From NCBI RefSeq assembly GCF_014192915.1, contig NZ_JACHYN010000018.1, positions 8,261 to 72,260 on the forward strand: DNA of 64,000 nucleotides, read 5' to 3'. Positions 25,060 through 34,048 of the stretch are shown piece by piece (within the stretch, counting starts at the first letter, position 1; each line of letters starts with the position of its first letter). The stretch comes from Azospirillum sp. OGB3 (GTDB lineage: Bacteria; Pseudomonadota; Alphaproteobacteria; Azospirillales; Azospirillaceae). The notes under the pieces are model-generated. The model worked only from the letters and a program-made list of their open reading frames with translations. It was not told the origin of the DNA and did not search any database. A program made the position numbers and the translations under genes.

Positions 25060-25692
25060 ATGCGTTCGGGATCAACACTCCGCAGCGTCGACGTCGCAGA
25101 GCGGGCATTTCCGACGGACCTGCGGCAGACGATCGCCGAGGCGGAGGAGCGCTTCGGAAAGGACACCGCGGACGTGGGGGCCTACACCGAGCGCGTCGGC
25201 ATGCTGGTCGAGGCCTTCGGCGTTCATGCCGGATTGGATCATGCGACGGTCACCCGTTGGGCCCACGCTGCATGTCTGCATGACGTCGGCAAGCTGTGGC
25301 TTCCTGCCGATATCCTCCTGAAGACCGGCCCTTTGTCGGAGGGTGAGCGCCAGGTGCTTCAGCACCACACCATGCTGGGCTATCTGCGGCTCCGCCGTGT
25401 GAGTGATCTGGCCGCCTCCATGGCGCTGACACACCATGAGAACTTCGACGGCAGCGGTTACCCTCGGCACCTCGCCGGCTCGGACATCCCGCTGGCCGGT
25501 CGCCTTGTGCGCCTCCTGGACGTGTACGATGCGCTGCGATCGCAGCGGCCTTACAAGCCCGCTCTGAGCCATGACGAGACCGTCTCAATCATGCTGCAAG
25601 GCGATGGGCAGGTGCAGCCCACGATGTTTGACCCGAAGCTGCTGAACATTTTCGTCCATCACCACCGCTCGATCGAGGCCAGCTACGGCTGA
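25060..25692 (+). CDS. HD-GYP domain protein (cyclic-di-GMP phosphodiesterase type)
   Basis: 210 residues from 25060. CLHDVGKLWLP carries the HD pair (about residues 74-75) and HHENFDGSGYPRHLAG the GYP motif (about 133-135), with IPLAGRLVRLLDVYDALRSQRPYK closing the fold. These enzymes usually break down c-di-GMP. No sensor domain is attached, so it is a bare catalytic domain. It stands alone behind its own shared-type promoter. Confidence 0.8.
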   Translation: MRSGSTLRSVDVAERAFPTDLRQTIAEAEERFGKDTADVGAYTERVGMLVEAFGVHAGLDHATVTRWAHAACLHDVGKLWLPADILLKTGPLSEGERQVLQHHTMLGYLRLRRVSDLAASMALTHHENFDGSGYPRHLAGSDIPLAGRLVRLLDVYDALRSQRPYKPALSHDETVSIMLQGDGQVQPTMFDPKLLNIFVHHHRSIEASYG

Positions 25693-25780
25693 GGTGGCGG
25701 ACCTGACCTGTCCAAAGGCCTGCGAGAAACCTGAACCTTTTAGGCAATTTCCTTGCCCTGTATATTGATGAGGATGTGAC

Positions 25781-26560
25781 ATGGAATCGAAAGAGGCGAT
25801 TTTAGCGGCCTATACGCGGCTCCAGACCCAGTTCGACCTGGGCGATCTCGCGATCATGAGCCAGTCCATCACCTTCGACAAGGTACAGACGCTGTTCACC
25901 ACCTTGATGGTGCTGTCGGCAGTCTGTGCTTTCCTCAGCGCCAGCTCCGAACCCAACCCGCGCCGCAATTCCTTCAACTTCTTCGGACTGAATGTTTGGC
26001 ACGCCCTGACGCTCGCCCTGCTGCTGGTCACCGGCTTCGGGCACTATCAGATCTCGTGGGGGCTCATTCTGTTACCTTCGGCCATCTGGTTCGCAGTCGG
26101 CTTCGGTTATCTCACGGGCAGCGCGCTCGCAGCCATGTGCGGTCACCGGGAAGAGCACCTCGCCGAGGCCGTGGCCGCCGGCATCAAGATGGCGCATTTC
26201 GAAGAGCAGCGCGACCATCTGCCCGAGCTGGAACAGCAACTGGTGAAGGCGCGGGCCACTTGGGCGAAGCACAGCCCCTTGGTCCTCCTGGCTGACCCTG
26301 AAAAGCCCACAGGCGTCGAGCGCTTGTACCGTTCCTGGAAGAAGCTGGAGAGCTGGAAGCGGTTGGCCATCGCTCTGATCGCCCTCGGCTTGGCAGCCAT
26401 GAACGTCATCGACGGCCATGAGGAGTCGGTCATCGTCATGCTCATCGTGGTGGGCGTCCTGGTTGCCGCTACGGTCGCTGGCGGTTCCATTACCCGGAAG
26501 GCCGATGCGGTTCGGGCCTTCCGGGCTGCCGGGTCGCAAGCCTCCGCAGCGGCCGGGTAA
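25781..26560 (+). CDS. Membrane protein of unknown function
   Basis: 259 residues. Likely membrane segments near 39-54, 70-88, 92-112, 192-207 and 212-230, with a cytoplasmic helical middle (EEQRDHLPELEQQLVKARAT). GAGG precedes the ATG by 7 nt. Not recognised. A perfect 12-bp hairpin follows 42 nt after the stop. Confidence 0.6.
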   Translation: MESKEAILAAYTRLQTQFDLGDLAIMSQSITFDKVQTLFTTLMVLSAVCAFLSASSEPNPRRNSFNFFGLNVWHALTLALLLVTGFGHYQISWGLILLPSAIWFAVGFGYLTGSALAAMCGHREEHLAEAVAAGIKMAHFEEQRDHLPELEQQLVKARATWAKHSPLVLLADPEKPTGVERLYRSWKKLESWKRLAIALIALGLAAMNVIDGHEESVIVMLIVVGVLVAATVAGGSITRKADAVRAFRAAGSQASAAAG

Positions 26561-26601
26561 TGATCAATGCCAGCGGGGAACGTCTATCCGCTGAACGCTA
26601 T

Positions 26602-26627
26602 GAGGCGGACCATCCATGGTCCGCCTC
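26602..26627. terminator. Perfect inverted repeat between converging genes
   Basis: Arms GAGGCGGACCAT and ATGGTCCGCCTC separated by CC. No T-run, but it lies between the plus-strand membrane protein and the minus-strand gene array, so it may stop transcription from either side. Confidence 0.5.
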
Positions 26628-26730
26628 GGCTCGTCAGCAAAGTATCTGTCACGAACGATATCTTCTCTTTGTCCGTTTGGGACCGAACTAACAGTGATTA
26701 GCAAGCTAATTTTTACCGTTCAACCCGCGC

Positions 26731-26895
26731 TCAGCCGGGAACTTGCTGAGACTGGCCCTTGTTGCTCTGGTTCGCCGTGCCGGCTCTGGCTCCAGCGATC
26801 AACCCGCGCTCGGGACGCGCCGGTTCGTCTTCCAAGCCAGCTGCGATGCGCCTCCCGGCCACGGTGGCGGTGAACCAAGGCATGGGCATCGTCAT
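26731..26895 (-). CDS. Small hypothetical protein
   Basis: 54 residues with CTGGAGAACG before its ATG; MTMPMPWFTATVAGRRIAAG then a charged, Gly/Ala-rich tail. It would be the last gene of the minus-strand array. Not recognised, and real only on the strength of its ribosome binding site and position. Confidence 0.4.
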   Translation of the reverse strand: MTMPMPWFTATVAGRRIAAGLEDEPARPERGLIAGARAGTANQSNKGQSQQVPG

Positions 26896-26939
26896 AAACG
26901 TTCTCCAGTGTTTCCCAGCAGCGGGCGTTGGTTGGACGA

Positions 26940-27134
26940 TCAGGCGCCCGGCTGGGCGGTGGTGGTCACAGTGGGCCAGCACGCCTTGCAACGCATCCGA
27001 TCGGTGATGTTGGCTTCGTTGACTTTCTCGGCGAACGTTGCTGCGCCACGAAGGTAGCGGCACGCAGGGTCGCGGTGAAGCTTGGCGGTACCGAGCTGCT
27101 GGCGGAGACTAATGGTGTGGTGGACGGTCAGCAT
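26940..27134 (-). CDS. Small zinc-finger-like protein
   Basis: 64 residues; RDPACRYLRGAATFAEKVNE ... DRMRCKACWPTV holds three cysteines and could bind one zinc. It ends GCGCC-TGA followed by TC, the stop context common to this array. Unknown function. Confidence 0.5.
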   Translation of the reverse strand: MLTVHHTISLRQQLGTAKLHRDPACRYLRGAATFAEKVNEANITDRMRCKACWPTVTTTAQPGA

Positions 27135-27168
27135 GGCGGCTCTCGGGGCGTCGGGGGTATTTCGGAGA

Positions 27169-27378
27169 TCAGGCGATCAGCTCAGCGCTGATGCGGCCGG
27201 AGCGGGGTTTGATCTTCGAGTTCGGCAGGTTGATGGCATAGGCGATGGCGTCGGCGGCCGACCGCTCGGACGGAACGCGAACCATCTCGGACCCGCCGTC
27301 TCCATCGTTGATCAGCCAGAGGCTGTAGCCTCCCCAGGCGGCTGGGTCGGGTTTCGGGGCGAGCAGATTGAGGCTCAT
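27169..27378 (-). CDS. Hypothetical protein
   Basis: 69 residues from the ATG at 27378, which overlaps the upstream stop (ATGA) and has GAAGGA 9 nt before it. Sequence such as GGYSLWLINDGDGGSEMVRV suggests a small beta-rich domain. Not recognised. Confidence 0.55.
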   Translation of the reverse strand: MSLNLLAPKPDPAAWGGYSLWLINDGDGGSEMVRVPSERSAADAIAYAINLPNSKIKPRSGRISAELIA

Positions 27379-27899
27379 GGGAGCGATCCTTCGGGCGATC
27401 TCTTCAACCATGACTTATTCCTAATGTAGTCTCTCTCTAAACTAACAGCCGCAAGATGTTCAGAGATATCATCAGACAATTCCTTGCTAAGTACAGCAAG
27501 TTGGCCCAGAACATTATAATCTATTGGCGGCAAATCATTGCCATGAGCCGCTATAACAAACTTGGTTGGAGATCCAGGATCAATCGGCTTTGATGCATCA
27601 ATTACAAACAGCCCATGGGCAATTTGGTTTCTAACCTGTGTCAATGCTATTGCGCGTCTAAATAAATCATGCAGCTTTGCGTATATATTTTTTAGAACAT
27701 CATGCTCTGCGCTATTAGAATGTCGTTCATTCAGTCCATTGCATAATTGTTCGAGGCGTTTAGCAAGTGTCTTTTTCGTCCATGTATTCGTCAGCGGACG
27801 TTCGAGAACGTCACGCTGGCAAGAGAGCGTCATATGATCAATTTCATTCATCCGCAAAATGAACAGCCCAATTAAATAAGCGGATTTATCTCTATCCAT
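27375..27899 (-). CDS. HEPN-like protein in a low-GC patch
   Basis: 174 residues from 27899. All-helical, with the motif RNQIAHGLFV (R-N-x3-H) that marks HEPN ribonuclease or partner domains. Base composition from 27420 to 27900 is clearly more A/T-rich than neighbouring genes, so it was probably acquired separately. HEPN proteins often serve as RNA-cutting toxins or phage-defence effectors. No minimal nucleotidyltransferase partner is adjacent. Confidence 0.5.
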   Translation of the reverse strand: MDRDKSAYLIGLFILRMNEIDHMTLSCQRDVLERPLTNTWTKKTLAKRLEQLCNGLNERHSNSAEHDVLKNIYAKLHDLFRRAIALTQVRNQIAHGLFVIDASKPIDPGSPTKFVIAAHGNDLPPIDYNVLGQLAVLSKELSDDISEHLAAVSLERDYIRNKSWLKRSPEGSLP

Positions 27900-27987
27900 A
27901 TCGAGGTTACCTCGTTGATCAGTCAGGCGGTTACTGGATTGGTCAGGCGGATTGCCTCGCGGCGGACCAGCATGTGCTTCTGGGGCT

Positions 27988-28623
27988 TCAGAGGACCCCG
28001 TGCTCAACAAGGACGACCGCAATCCTTTCGGCTTGTAGTGCCTTGTGCTCCGCCAGTTCCGCGGCCAGTTCCATGATCAGGCTGAGGTAGTCAGCGAGGA
28101 TGCTCCTGGCACGCTCAAGCGCTTCCGTCCTAACAGTTTCGTCCCGGAGTAACGGATTGCCGCTGCCGCACCAAGTACACCACTCGACAGCCGCCTCATC
28201 GGATACATAGCGGCCCTCAGTTCGGGCTGTTTGTAGATCGGCATCGGTGCTCGGCATCCATGGAACAGATCCTGCGTAGCCGAAATACCGTTCAATCCGT
28301 TCGCCGTCGGGGCATGGGGGAAGTCGTCCTTCTCTCACCGCCAGTTCAACAGCTGCAAAGCCGCCAAAAAACGACGCGGCCCCATTAACCCATCCGGATC
28401 GGTCTGTAGGTCGGTTACCGCCGGTTGCGTGCGCCTTGCCGAGCCATTCACCGCTTTCAGTTCGATATACCTCGCACCCGGCTGTGGTTTGGTTCAAGAC
28501 CATTTCGACGATCGTATGCCCGACTTCGTGGACACATACCAGAAGTAGCTGCTGGTCACTGTCCGGGGTGACACCTTCATCGGAAACGGTGGCTGAGTTA
28601 GTGATCTGGATACTTGCGGTCAT
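27988..28623 (-). CDS. M41-like (FtsH-type) zinc peptidase domain protein
   Basis: 211 residues. LLVCVHEVGHTIVEMVLNQT carries HExxH with the spacing and surroundings of the M41 peptidase domain of FtsH, but without ATPase or membrane parts. The third zinc ligand may be the Asp/Glu in the later helices (AVEWCTWCG region follows). AAGGGAA precedes the ATG. Stand-alone M41-like proteins of this kind occur on plasmids and phages; substrate unknown. Confidence 0.55.
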   Translation of the reverse strand: MTASIQITNSATVSDEGVTPDSDQQLLLVCVHEVGHTIVEMVLNQTTAGCEVYRTESGEWLGKAHATGGNRPTDRSGWVNGAASFFGGFAAVELAVREGRLPPCPDGERIERYFGYAGSVPWMPSTDADLQTARTEGRYVSDEAAVEWCTWCGSGNPLLRDETVRTEALERARSILADYLSLIMELAAELAEHKALQAERIAVVLVEHGVL

Positions 28624-28649
28624 CAGGTTCCCTTTCTATTGGGCCGGGG

Positions 28650-28904
28650 TTATTGAGAAGCCTTTGCAGATTTCAGCGCCTCGGCGGCCTCCAGGGCAGA
28701 ACGCCCCGCGGCGGTGGCCTTCCACCCGAACGAACTCTGCTGCGGTTCCTTACCATACTCAATGAAGCCGTCAGCCTTCATGGCCGTGAGCACTTCACCG
28801 CGCGCGCCTCCAGGGCGTCCATTGCCGTCCGGAAGGTGGCTTCCGGGCACCCATCCTTCGCTAGTGACGAGCACTTTGAGGATGTTCCGATAGGTTGGCT
28901 TCAT
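28650..28904 (-). CDS. Winged-helix-like small protein
   Basis: 84 residues from the ATG at 28904 (AGGAA 11 nt upstream; 28913 is too close to it). MKPTYRNILKVLVTSEGWVP ... RGEVLTAMKADGFIEYGKEP ... ATAAGRSALEAAE has the helix-helix-wing pattern of small DNA-binding winged helices. A shorter relative of this pattern is at 30928. Confidence 0.5.
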   Translation of the reverse strand: MKPTYRNILKVLVTSEGWVPGSHLPDGNGRPGGARGEVLTAMKADGFIEYGKEPQQSSFGWKATAAGRSALEAAEALKSAKASQ

Positions 28905-28941
28905 TGTGCACATTTCCTGGCGACAGGCGTATTCTGGATGG

Positions 28942-30021
28942 TCAGGCAGATGTGGCCGGGCGCCTCGTGCGCTGCGGATCACGGAACCGGTCATCGTTGA
29001 ATGCAGCGCCGATCAACTCGAAGAGCGCCGGAAACACTTCCTGGTGCACCAATACATGATCCACCTTCTCAACAAATGCATCCGGGTCGAGCGGCCAATC
29101 TGCGATCTCCAGTATGTTCCGATTTGCATCAAGAAGCGCTTGGAGGGCTACCCGGTCCCAAACGTATAGAGCCCCACTGGCAATGTGAGAGGCAGGGGGG
29201 GCATCAACAACACGCCAAGCCAAACCGCGAACCTCGGCTTCGGCGATGGCATCCGCAAGCGGCATGCCGCAGGTCTTGGTAATGGTCTGGATCGGCAGGT
29301 AGCCTATTGGTTTGGCAGACCCAACATCGCGAAGGCTACGCATAAGCTGATCAGGAGTTTTGGGTGAAGGATTGTCAGCCCAATCTTCATCCGATTCCAT
29401 ATCGAAGCCGAGAAAGCCGTCACGCTCGGTGTTAGCCTCCACCAGCCGGCCAATGGTGTGGGATGACAGCACGTCCGGAATATCGAGCGGCTTCACGTCC
29501 GGATAGCTGCCCCAGATCCCATCACCGATCTGCCGGGCGAAGCCAAGTCCTTCTCTGCTGGCGAGGTCGACCAGAAGACGAATGCCAGCCAGAGCATGTT
29601 CATCGACCCGTTCGGCAAGCACGTCGCGGGCAATGTTGAAGCGGACCGTTCGCGGTGTGAAGCCGAGAAGCTCCAGGATGGCATCGCAGCCGACAACACC
29701 GTCCTGACGGCTCAAGCACATAGAAGGGGCAACGCCGAGTTCGACGGCCGTCACCTGGATGTTCAATCCAGGTACAGACGGCAGACGGGCGTTATGGCCA
29801 GCCGCGATGTCTGCCGGAGTGATGCCGCCAACTTCAAGCTTGCCGAGAAGACTGTGAACCCAGACACCATAGGCCACGTTAACGGTTCGTTCGATGCGAT
29901 CTGCGAAATGGCGCGCGAACGCAGACTCCGTTTCGTGGCCGAAGTCGGCGAGGATCGCCAGCCCTGTTCCAGAGGGAAACCAAGGAGCAAGGCCATTCCT
30001 GATTTTAAACTCGGTGTCCAT
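28942..30021 (-). CDS. Hypothetical protein (359 residues)
   Basis: A soluble alpha/beta protein without motifs that I recognise. It contains helical blocks such as ETESAFARHFADRIERTVNV and a conserved-looking LFELIGAAFNDDRFRDP near the end. It is the longest gene of the minus-strand array and lies 38 nt upstream of the winged-helix gene. Confidence 0.6.
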   Translation of the reverse strand: MDTEFKIRNGLAPWFPSGTGLAILADFGHETESAFARHFADRIERTVNVAYGVWVHSLLGKLEVGGITPADIAAGHNARLPSVPGLNIQVTAVELGVAPSMCLSRQDGVVGCDAILELLGFTPRTVRFNIARDVLAERVDEHALAGIRLLVDLASREGLGFARQIGDGIWGSYPDVKPLDIPDVLSSHTIGRLVEANTERDGFLGFDMESDEDWADNPSPKTPDQLMRSLRDVGSAKPIGYLPIQTITKTCGMPLADAIAEAEVRGLAWRVVDAPPASHIASGALYVWDRVALQALLDANRNILEIADWPLDPDAFVEKVDHVLVHQEVFPALFELIGAAFNDDRFRDPQRTRRPATSA

Positions 30022-30165
30022 TTAGTATTGATCCCTCGTGACGAAGATAGGGTAATGGCTGACGTCGGGTTATACCCTGGCCGTGGCTGGGTTTCGCGTG
30101 CCGCGTGCTGAGGCAGCATGCACTTCCCGCAAGCTGCTGGCCGGGGTATTTCAGACGGTTCGAGT

Positions 30166-30885
30166 TCAGTTCGCCTGGAAGGGCAGAATCCGATCTCGCC
30201 GTGTCTCCGGATCGTAGCGAAGGAGGCATATCTGCTCGGCCTTGGGGTTTCGGAGTTCCGTCAGCAGGGCGCGGGCAATGTGCGAAGCATTGTCGCCAGC
30301 TTTGGCCACGGCGATCGCGAGAAGGCGCGCTGCGCGCGCAAGTTGGCGATGCTGTAGCATCGCCCAGGCACGCTTAGCGACAGCCGACTCCGGGGCAATT
30401 GCGCTCAGGGAGATCCACGCCAGCAGCAGATTGCCCCGGCGCATCTGCGGGTCTTCGAAGGCGTCGAAACGGGTGAGGTCGGCGTCGTGTATGTCCAGCC
30501 AATACGGCGCCGCATCGCCGGGATAGGCCGCAATCTCGGCGGGCACTACGCGCAGATGGTCGATGAGGTTGTGCAGCAGGTCGATGTTGTGGGCGATATC
30601 CTCGGGTTGGCCCGGCTTCGCCGAAATCTGTGGCAGGCACAGCACATAGCGACGGTGCAGATGGTACAGTTCGTGAAAGACGGCATGCGGCTTAGCGTCC
30701 TCCGCAATCTCCAACTCGACCTCGGCGTCGCGGTACCGGCAGCGCGCAGGAACAGGCCGGTTGTCCAGCAGCATCGCCCGCGCCGGAACGGTCTTTACCT
30801 TGAAAGACAGATCGCGCGAAGCAAGCTCGGCCTGGAGGGGCCCGATAATCGGATCAGCGGTCAGACGCGCATTGTTCCACAGCAT
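30166..30885 (-). CDS. Putative HExxH metallopeptidase
   Basis: 239 residues. AVFHELYHLHRRY gives the zinc-binding HExxH at about residues 91-95; a conserved-looking acidic or His residue downstream (HNIDLLHNLIDH) could be the third ligand. Soluble, no signal peptide. It may be an IrrE/ImmA-like or anti-restriction-type peptidase, but the family is not clear. Confidence 0.5.
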   Translation of the reverse strand: MLWNNARLTADPIIGPLQAELASRDLSFKVKTVPARAMLLDNRPVPARCRYRDAEVELEIAEDAKPHAVFHELYHLHRRYVLCLPQISAKPGQPEDIAHNIDLLHNLIDHLRVVPAEIAAYPGDAAPYWLDIHDADLTRFDAFEDPQMRRGNLLLAWISLSAIAPESAVAKRAWAMLQHRQLARAARLLAIAVAKAGDNASHIARALLTELRNPKAEQICLLRYDPETRRDRILPFQAN

Positions 30886-30927
30886 GCCTTGATTCTCTTC
30901 GGTTCTGTTCAGGCGGGGCTTTCTGGA

Positions 30928-31188
30928 TCAGGCGGCGACAGCGTCGAGTTTTGCGACCTCGGCTCGTCCGGCGTCGGTGATGGTGGCGTAGCCTTCTCCC
31001 GTTCGCATGCCCATGCACATAGCTGCGCTGAGCCTCACGAGCCCCATGGCCTCGTACTCGACCATCCGCTCAAGAGCGACAGGCATGAACTCACTGCCTC
31101 CGCCCCGCTTCACCAGGGCGGCGAGTAGCTTTCGGTCGCGGTTGTCGAGGGGCTGGCCGACTTGGTCTTGTATGCTCGACTTCTTCAC
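30928..31188 (-). CDS. Winged-helix-like small protein
   Basis: 86 residues starting at a GTG with AGGAG 7 nt upstream. RDRKLLAALVKRGGGSEFMP, VEYEAMGLVRLSA and YATITDAGRAEVAKL fit a small winged helix. Part of the minus-strand array; its stop lies in the CGCC-TGA context. Confidence 0.55.
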   Translation of the reverse strand: MKKSSIQDQVGQPLDNRDRKLLAALVKRGGGSEFMPVALERMVEYEAMGLVRLSAAMCMGMRTGEGYATITDAGRAEVAKLDAVAA

Positions 31189-31240
31189 GGCGGTTCTCCT
31201 GGGAAGCGGTCGTTGATGATCCTGGCGTATTTGGGATTGG

Positions 31241-31480
31241 TCAGGCGCCGGCCGGCGACGGCGGCGCAGAAGCTGCCTGGCGGATGGTCACGTCGTACCA
31301 CGCGTAGGCGTCCGGCGACTGGTCCAGTTTCATCCCCTTCGCGCCCAAGCCGCAGGCGGGGCAGGTGGTAGCCAGCATCGTTTCGGCCATCACCATGGCG
31401 TCGATCGGGAAGCTCTCCAGCGGAACGGGGACGTGCCGGTGTCCGCAGATGCACAGGGCGATGAACGGGTATTCGGCCAT
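31241..31480 (-). CDS. Zinc-ribbon protein
   Basis: 79 residues; LCICGHRHVP and TTCPACGLGAKG supply two Cys pairs for a zinc ribbon. GAAGGAG lies before the ATG. Function unknown; possibly a nucleic-acid-binding accessory protein. Confidence 0.6.
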   Translation of the reverse strand: MAEYPFIALCICGHRHVPVPLESFPIDAMVMAETMLATTCPACGLGAKGMKLDQSPDAYAWYDVTIRQAASAPPSPAGA

Positions 31481-31503
31481 AGGGTCGCTCCTTCGGGCGT
31501 TTT

Positions 31504-31821
31504 TCAGAGATTATGAGGGCTGCCGTTTTCAAGGCGGTCGAGACGGGCGTGAGCCTGATCCATCTCATACTGAGACGGCCAGCCCAGCAGCTTACGCATG
31601 TCGTGCGCCAGTGCATTTCGACCGGCCTGCTTGCCCGAAGAGTAGCCGCTTTCCTTCGCTTCCTTCGCCAGGGTGATCACCGCGGCGATCTGATCGTTCG
31701 TCGCCATCCACGGCAGGCGGAATAGCTCACCATCCCAGTCATCATGGTGGACGATAGTGGTGTTGCCTTCGGTCGTGACGGGGTGGTTGGCAACGATACG
31801 GTCGGTGTTGGTGTCGGACAT
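31504..31821 (-). CDS. Hypothetical protein
   Basis: 105 residues, acidic and soluble, with GGAGG before the ATG. Contains IAAVITLAKEAKESGYSSGK and an amphipathic C-terminal helix. Not recognised. Confidence 0.55.
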   Translation of the reverse strand: MSDTNTDRIVANHPVTTEGNTTIVHHDDWDGELFRLPWMATNDQIAAVITLAKEAKESGYSSGKQAGRNALAHDMRKLLGWPSQYEMDQAHARLDRLENGSPHNL

Positions 31822-31861
31822 GGCGGCCCTCCGTGGCCGGGAAAGTGGGGCGGGTAGACGA

Positions 31862-32083
31862 TCAGTCCGCCGGCCAAGTGGTGGCGTTCATCAGGTCACG
31901 CGCGGCGGTCAACTCAGCGATGACCGCGGACAGCGCGTGACGCTGCCGCGACGGATCGGCGTAGACGCCGCGGCCGTCGATGATCCGGCCGTTGAAGTCC
32001 TGCTCAAGGCGCTCGATGGCGCGCCCCATGCGCTCCTGCACCTTCTCGGTTGCGGCGGCGGCCTTGCTGGTGGTGACAGACAT
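31862..32083 (-). CDS. Hypothetical helical protein
   Basis: 73 residues from the ATG at 32083 (GGAG 8 nt upstream); the frame is open further but without protein character. Entirely helical (ATEKVQERMGRAIERLEQDF). Not recognised. Confidence 0.55.
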   Translation of the reverse strand: MSVTTSKAAAATEKVQERMGRAIERLEQDFNGRIIDGRGVYADPSRQRHALSAVIAELTAARDLMNATTWPAD

Positions 32084-32183
32084 GGGCGGGCTCCATTCGG
32101 TGATGGCGGGGGTGGATGGACGGACGGGAACCGTCCCCTCATGCCGCCGTCCGGATCGGGCCGGGCGGCGGGTGAGGGGGCGA

Positions 32184-32456
32184 TCAAGCGGAACGGTAGC
32201 GGCGAGCTGGGACGGGCTCGACCTCATCCGGATTGACGATCAGCACCCGGCCACCCTCGAAATCCACAATCAGCACGCCCTGCGAGCCATCGCTAGCTAC
32301 GCCGCAAGAGTCGAAATCAGCAATGTCGCCGATGGTGCCGCGGGGCACGCTGTCGTCTTGCCGCGATGCCGGGCAGTCCTCAATCCGCCGCAGCGCGCGC
32401 ACCTGGGTGTGCGGGGGCGTGTCCAGCCAGTCGGCGAAGGTCATCTTGCGGGCCAT
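32184..32456 (-). CDS. Hypothetical protein
   Basis: 90 residues with AAGGA before the ATG. A helical start (MTFADWLDTPPHTQVRALRR) and a beta-rich end (GVLIVDFEGGRVLIVNPDEV). Not recognised. Confidence 0.55.
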   Translation of the reverse strand: MARKMTFADWLDTPPHTQVRALRRIEDCPASRQDDSVPRGTIGDIADFDSCGVASDGSQGVLIVDFEGGRVLIVNPDEVEPVPARRYRSA

Positions 32457-32495
32457 GGCGGCGATCCTTGGTGTATCGGGCGTTTTCAGGATGGG

Positions 32496-32777
32496 TCAGG
32501 CGCGCGGCGCGGTGGTGGCGGCCGGCGCCACGGGGCTTTTCATTCGACGGAGCATGACCTGGCGGAAGATGCCCCAGGTGAAGCCCGCGCCGACGACATC
32601 GCCGCGGAGCGCAGCCAGATCGGCGGAGACATCGGCACCGGCGCGGCGTTGGCGTTCCGCCTCGGTGAAACGGGAGGCGAAATCCCTCAATCTCTCGTTG
32701 GCGCGGAAGCCGCGGCCCTCGTCTAGCGCCTCGCTGTATAGGCGGGCGATCCACTGCCGATTGCTTTCGCGCGTCAT
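32496..32777 (-). CDS. Hypothetical helical protein
   Basis: 93 residues with AAGGAGG before the ATG. Highly charged helices (NRQWIARLYSEALDEGRGF). Not recognised. Member of the minus-strand array. Confidence 0.55.
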   Translation of the reverse strand: MTRESNRQWIARLYSEALDEGRGFRANERLRDFASRFTEAERQRRAGADVSADLAALRGDVVGAGFTWGIFRQVMLRRMKSPVAPAATTAPRA

Positions 32778-32810
32778 GCCTTGGCCCTCCTTGGCCGGCG
32801 TATTTCAGAT

Positions 32811-33305
32811 TCAGGCGACCATCCAGCAGGGCTGGGCCGGCTGGTCGAAGCGGCGGCGCCTCTCGGCGCGCAGCAGTTCCACCACCGCGATGTCCGGATG
32901 CGTCTGGATCAATCGCTCCAGCGCCGGCAGCGGCATGACGGCCGGATCGAAGCGTGGGCCGGCGGGACGGTGGAGAAAGGCGACGCCGGAGCGCACGCGG
33001 TGCGCCTGGTTGCGGCACTCGACCAACCGCTCGCCGATCTCCGCGCGCGTCATGCAGCGAAACGGCCCATCGCTGAGGCCGCCGTCATCGCGCAGCGACC
33101 GGCCGAAGATCCGCGCCGCTGCGTCGAGAGCCGCTGCGTCGGTGCAGGCCCGGATGTCGGAGATACGGAGCGACCAGACCAGCTTGGCGCGGCGCTCGTG
33201 CTCGGTCTTCCGGTGGCGGCTCTGGCCGCACACCGCCAGCACCAGTGCCGCCCATTCGGCAACGGTGCTCCACGATAGGGCGGTGCCGGGAACCTTGTAC
33301 CGCAT
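32811..33305 (-). CDS. Hypothetical protein
   Basis: 164 residues from the ATG at 33305, chosen because GAGG lies 9 nt before it. Basic, mixed alpha/beta; includes RDDGGLSDGPFRCMTRAEIG and a C-terminal LIQTHPDIAVVELLRAERRR. Not recognised. Confidence 0.5.
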   Translation of the reverse strand: MRYKVPGTALSWSTVAEWAALVLAVCGQSRHRKTEHERRAKLVWSLRISDIRACTDAAALDAAARIFGRSLRDDGGLSDGPFRCMTRAEIGERLVECRNQAHRVRSGVAFLHRPAGPRFDPAVMPLPALERLIQTHPDIAVVELLRAERRRRFDQPAQPCWMVA

Positions 33306-33343
33306 GGCGTTCATCCTCGCTGATCGGTCGAGCGGCTTCTGGA

Positions 33344-33544
33344 TCAGGCGGCGCCGTGGTTGCAGGACAAGCTGCCGCACACGGGGCAGAACGGCCCCGC
33401 GTCATCCGCGTCCTGCACGGGCGCCAGGACGATGTGCGTGGTGGCGTTCGAGACGATCGCGTCGACCGTTCCCGTGCCGGTCTTGACCAGATCGGTCATG
33501 TCGGAGGTCGCGGCGATCAGGGGGGATTTCGTGTGCTGGGCCAT
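33344..33544 (-). CDS. Small protein with C-terminal zinc-binding motif
   Basis: 66 residues; a beta-rich first part (TGTVDAIVSNATTHIVLAPV) and FCPVCGSLSCNHGAA at the end, likely one zinc. Weak ribosome binding site. Not recognised. Confidence 0.5.
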   Translation of the reverse strand: MAQHTKSPLIAATSDMTDLVKTGTGTVDAIVSNATTHIVLAPVQDADDAGPFCPVCGSLSCNHGAA

Positions 33545-33588
33545 GGAGGAAGTCTTTCGCAGTTATGGGTTTCGGGGGTATTTCAGAG

Positions 33589-34008
33589 TCAGGCGCCGTG
33601 CTGGCGGCACAGCGTTTCGGTGTCGTCGGCCCACCAACATCCGGACGGGCAAGCACGGTCCATGGTGCAGCCGCAGATGCGGCAGCGCCCGCGCGCCGGC
33701 ACGGCGCTCGTGTCAGCCGGGGCGGCATCCAGGTGCAGGATCGTCTGTCCCAGCTCCAGGGCGCGACGGTAAACCCGGTCCACGTCGGGGCACGCCGGGA
33801 AGCGGATCACCGGCTGCTGGGCGACGAGCGCCACGGCGGCCGTTACCATGCCGCTCCCGGTGGCGATCATCAGCGTGTCGCCGAGCGGGCGCGGCAGGGG
33901 CGCCAAGTATCGGCCGACGACGCGGGCGGTCTGCCAGGTCGGACCGACCAGCACCAGCGTCTGCACGGCGCCGATGACGCTGGGCCGGACGGGTTGGAGG
34001 GTGAGCAT
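33589..34008 (-). CDS. Hypothetical protein with C-terminal zinc finger
   Basis: 139 residues. The end CRICGCTMDRACPSGCWWAD ... LCRQH is a cysteine-rich zinc-binding motif of the kind found at the C-terminus of many phage and plasmid accessory proteins. The first part, with LVLVGPTWQTARVVGRY, is unassigned. GAGG precedes the ATG. Confidence 0.55.
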   Translation of the reverse strand: MLTLQPVRPSVIGAVQTLVLVGPTWQTARVVGRYLAPLPRPLGDTLMIATGSGMVTAAVALVAQQPVIRFPACPDVDRVYRRALELGQTILHLDAAPADTSAVPARGRCRICGCTMDRACPSGCWWADDTETLCRQHGA

Positions 34009-34048
34009 CGTGACGGGCCTCGTGCAGGTAGGCGGCGTATTTCAGAGA

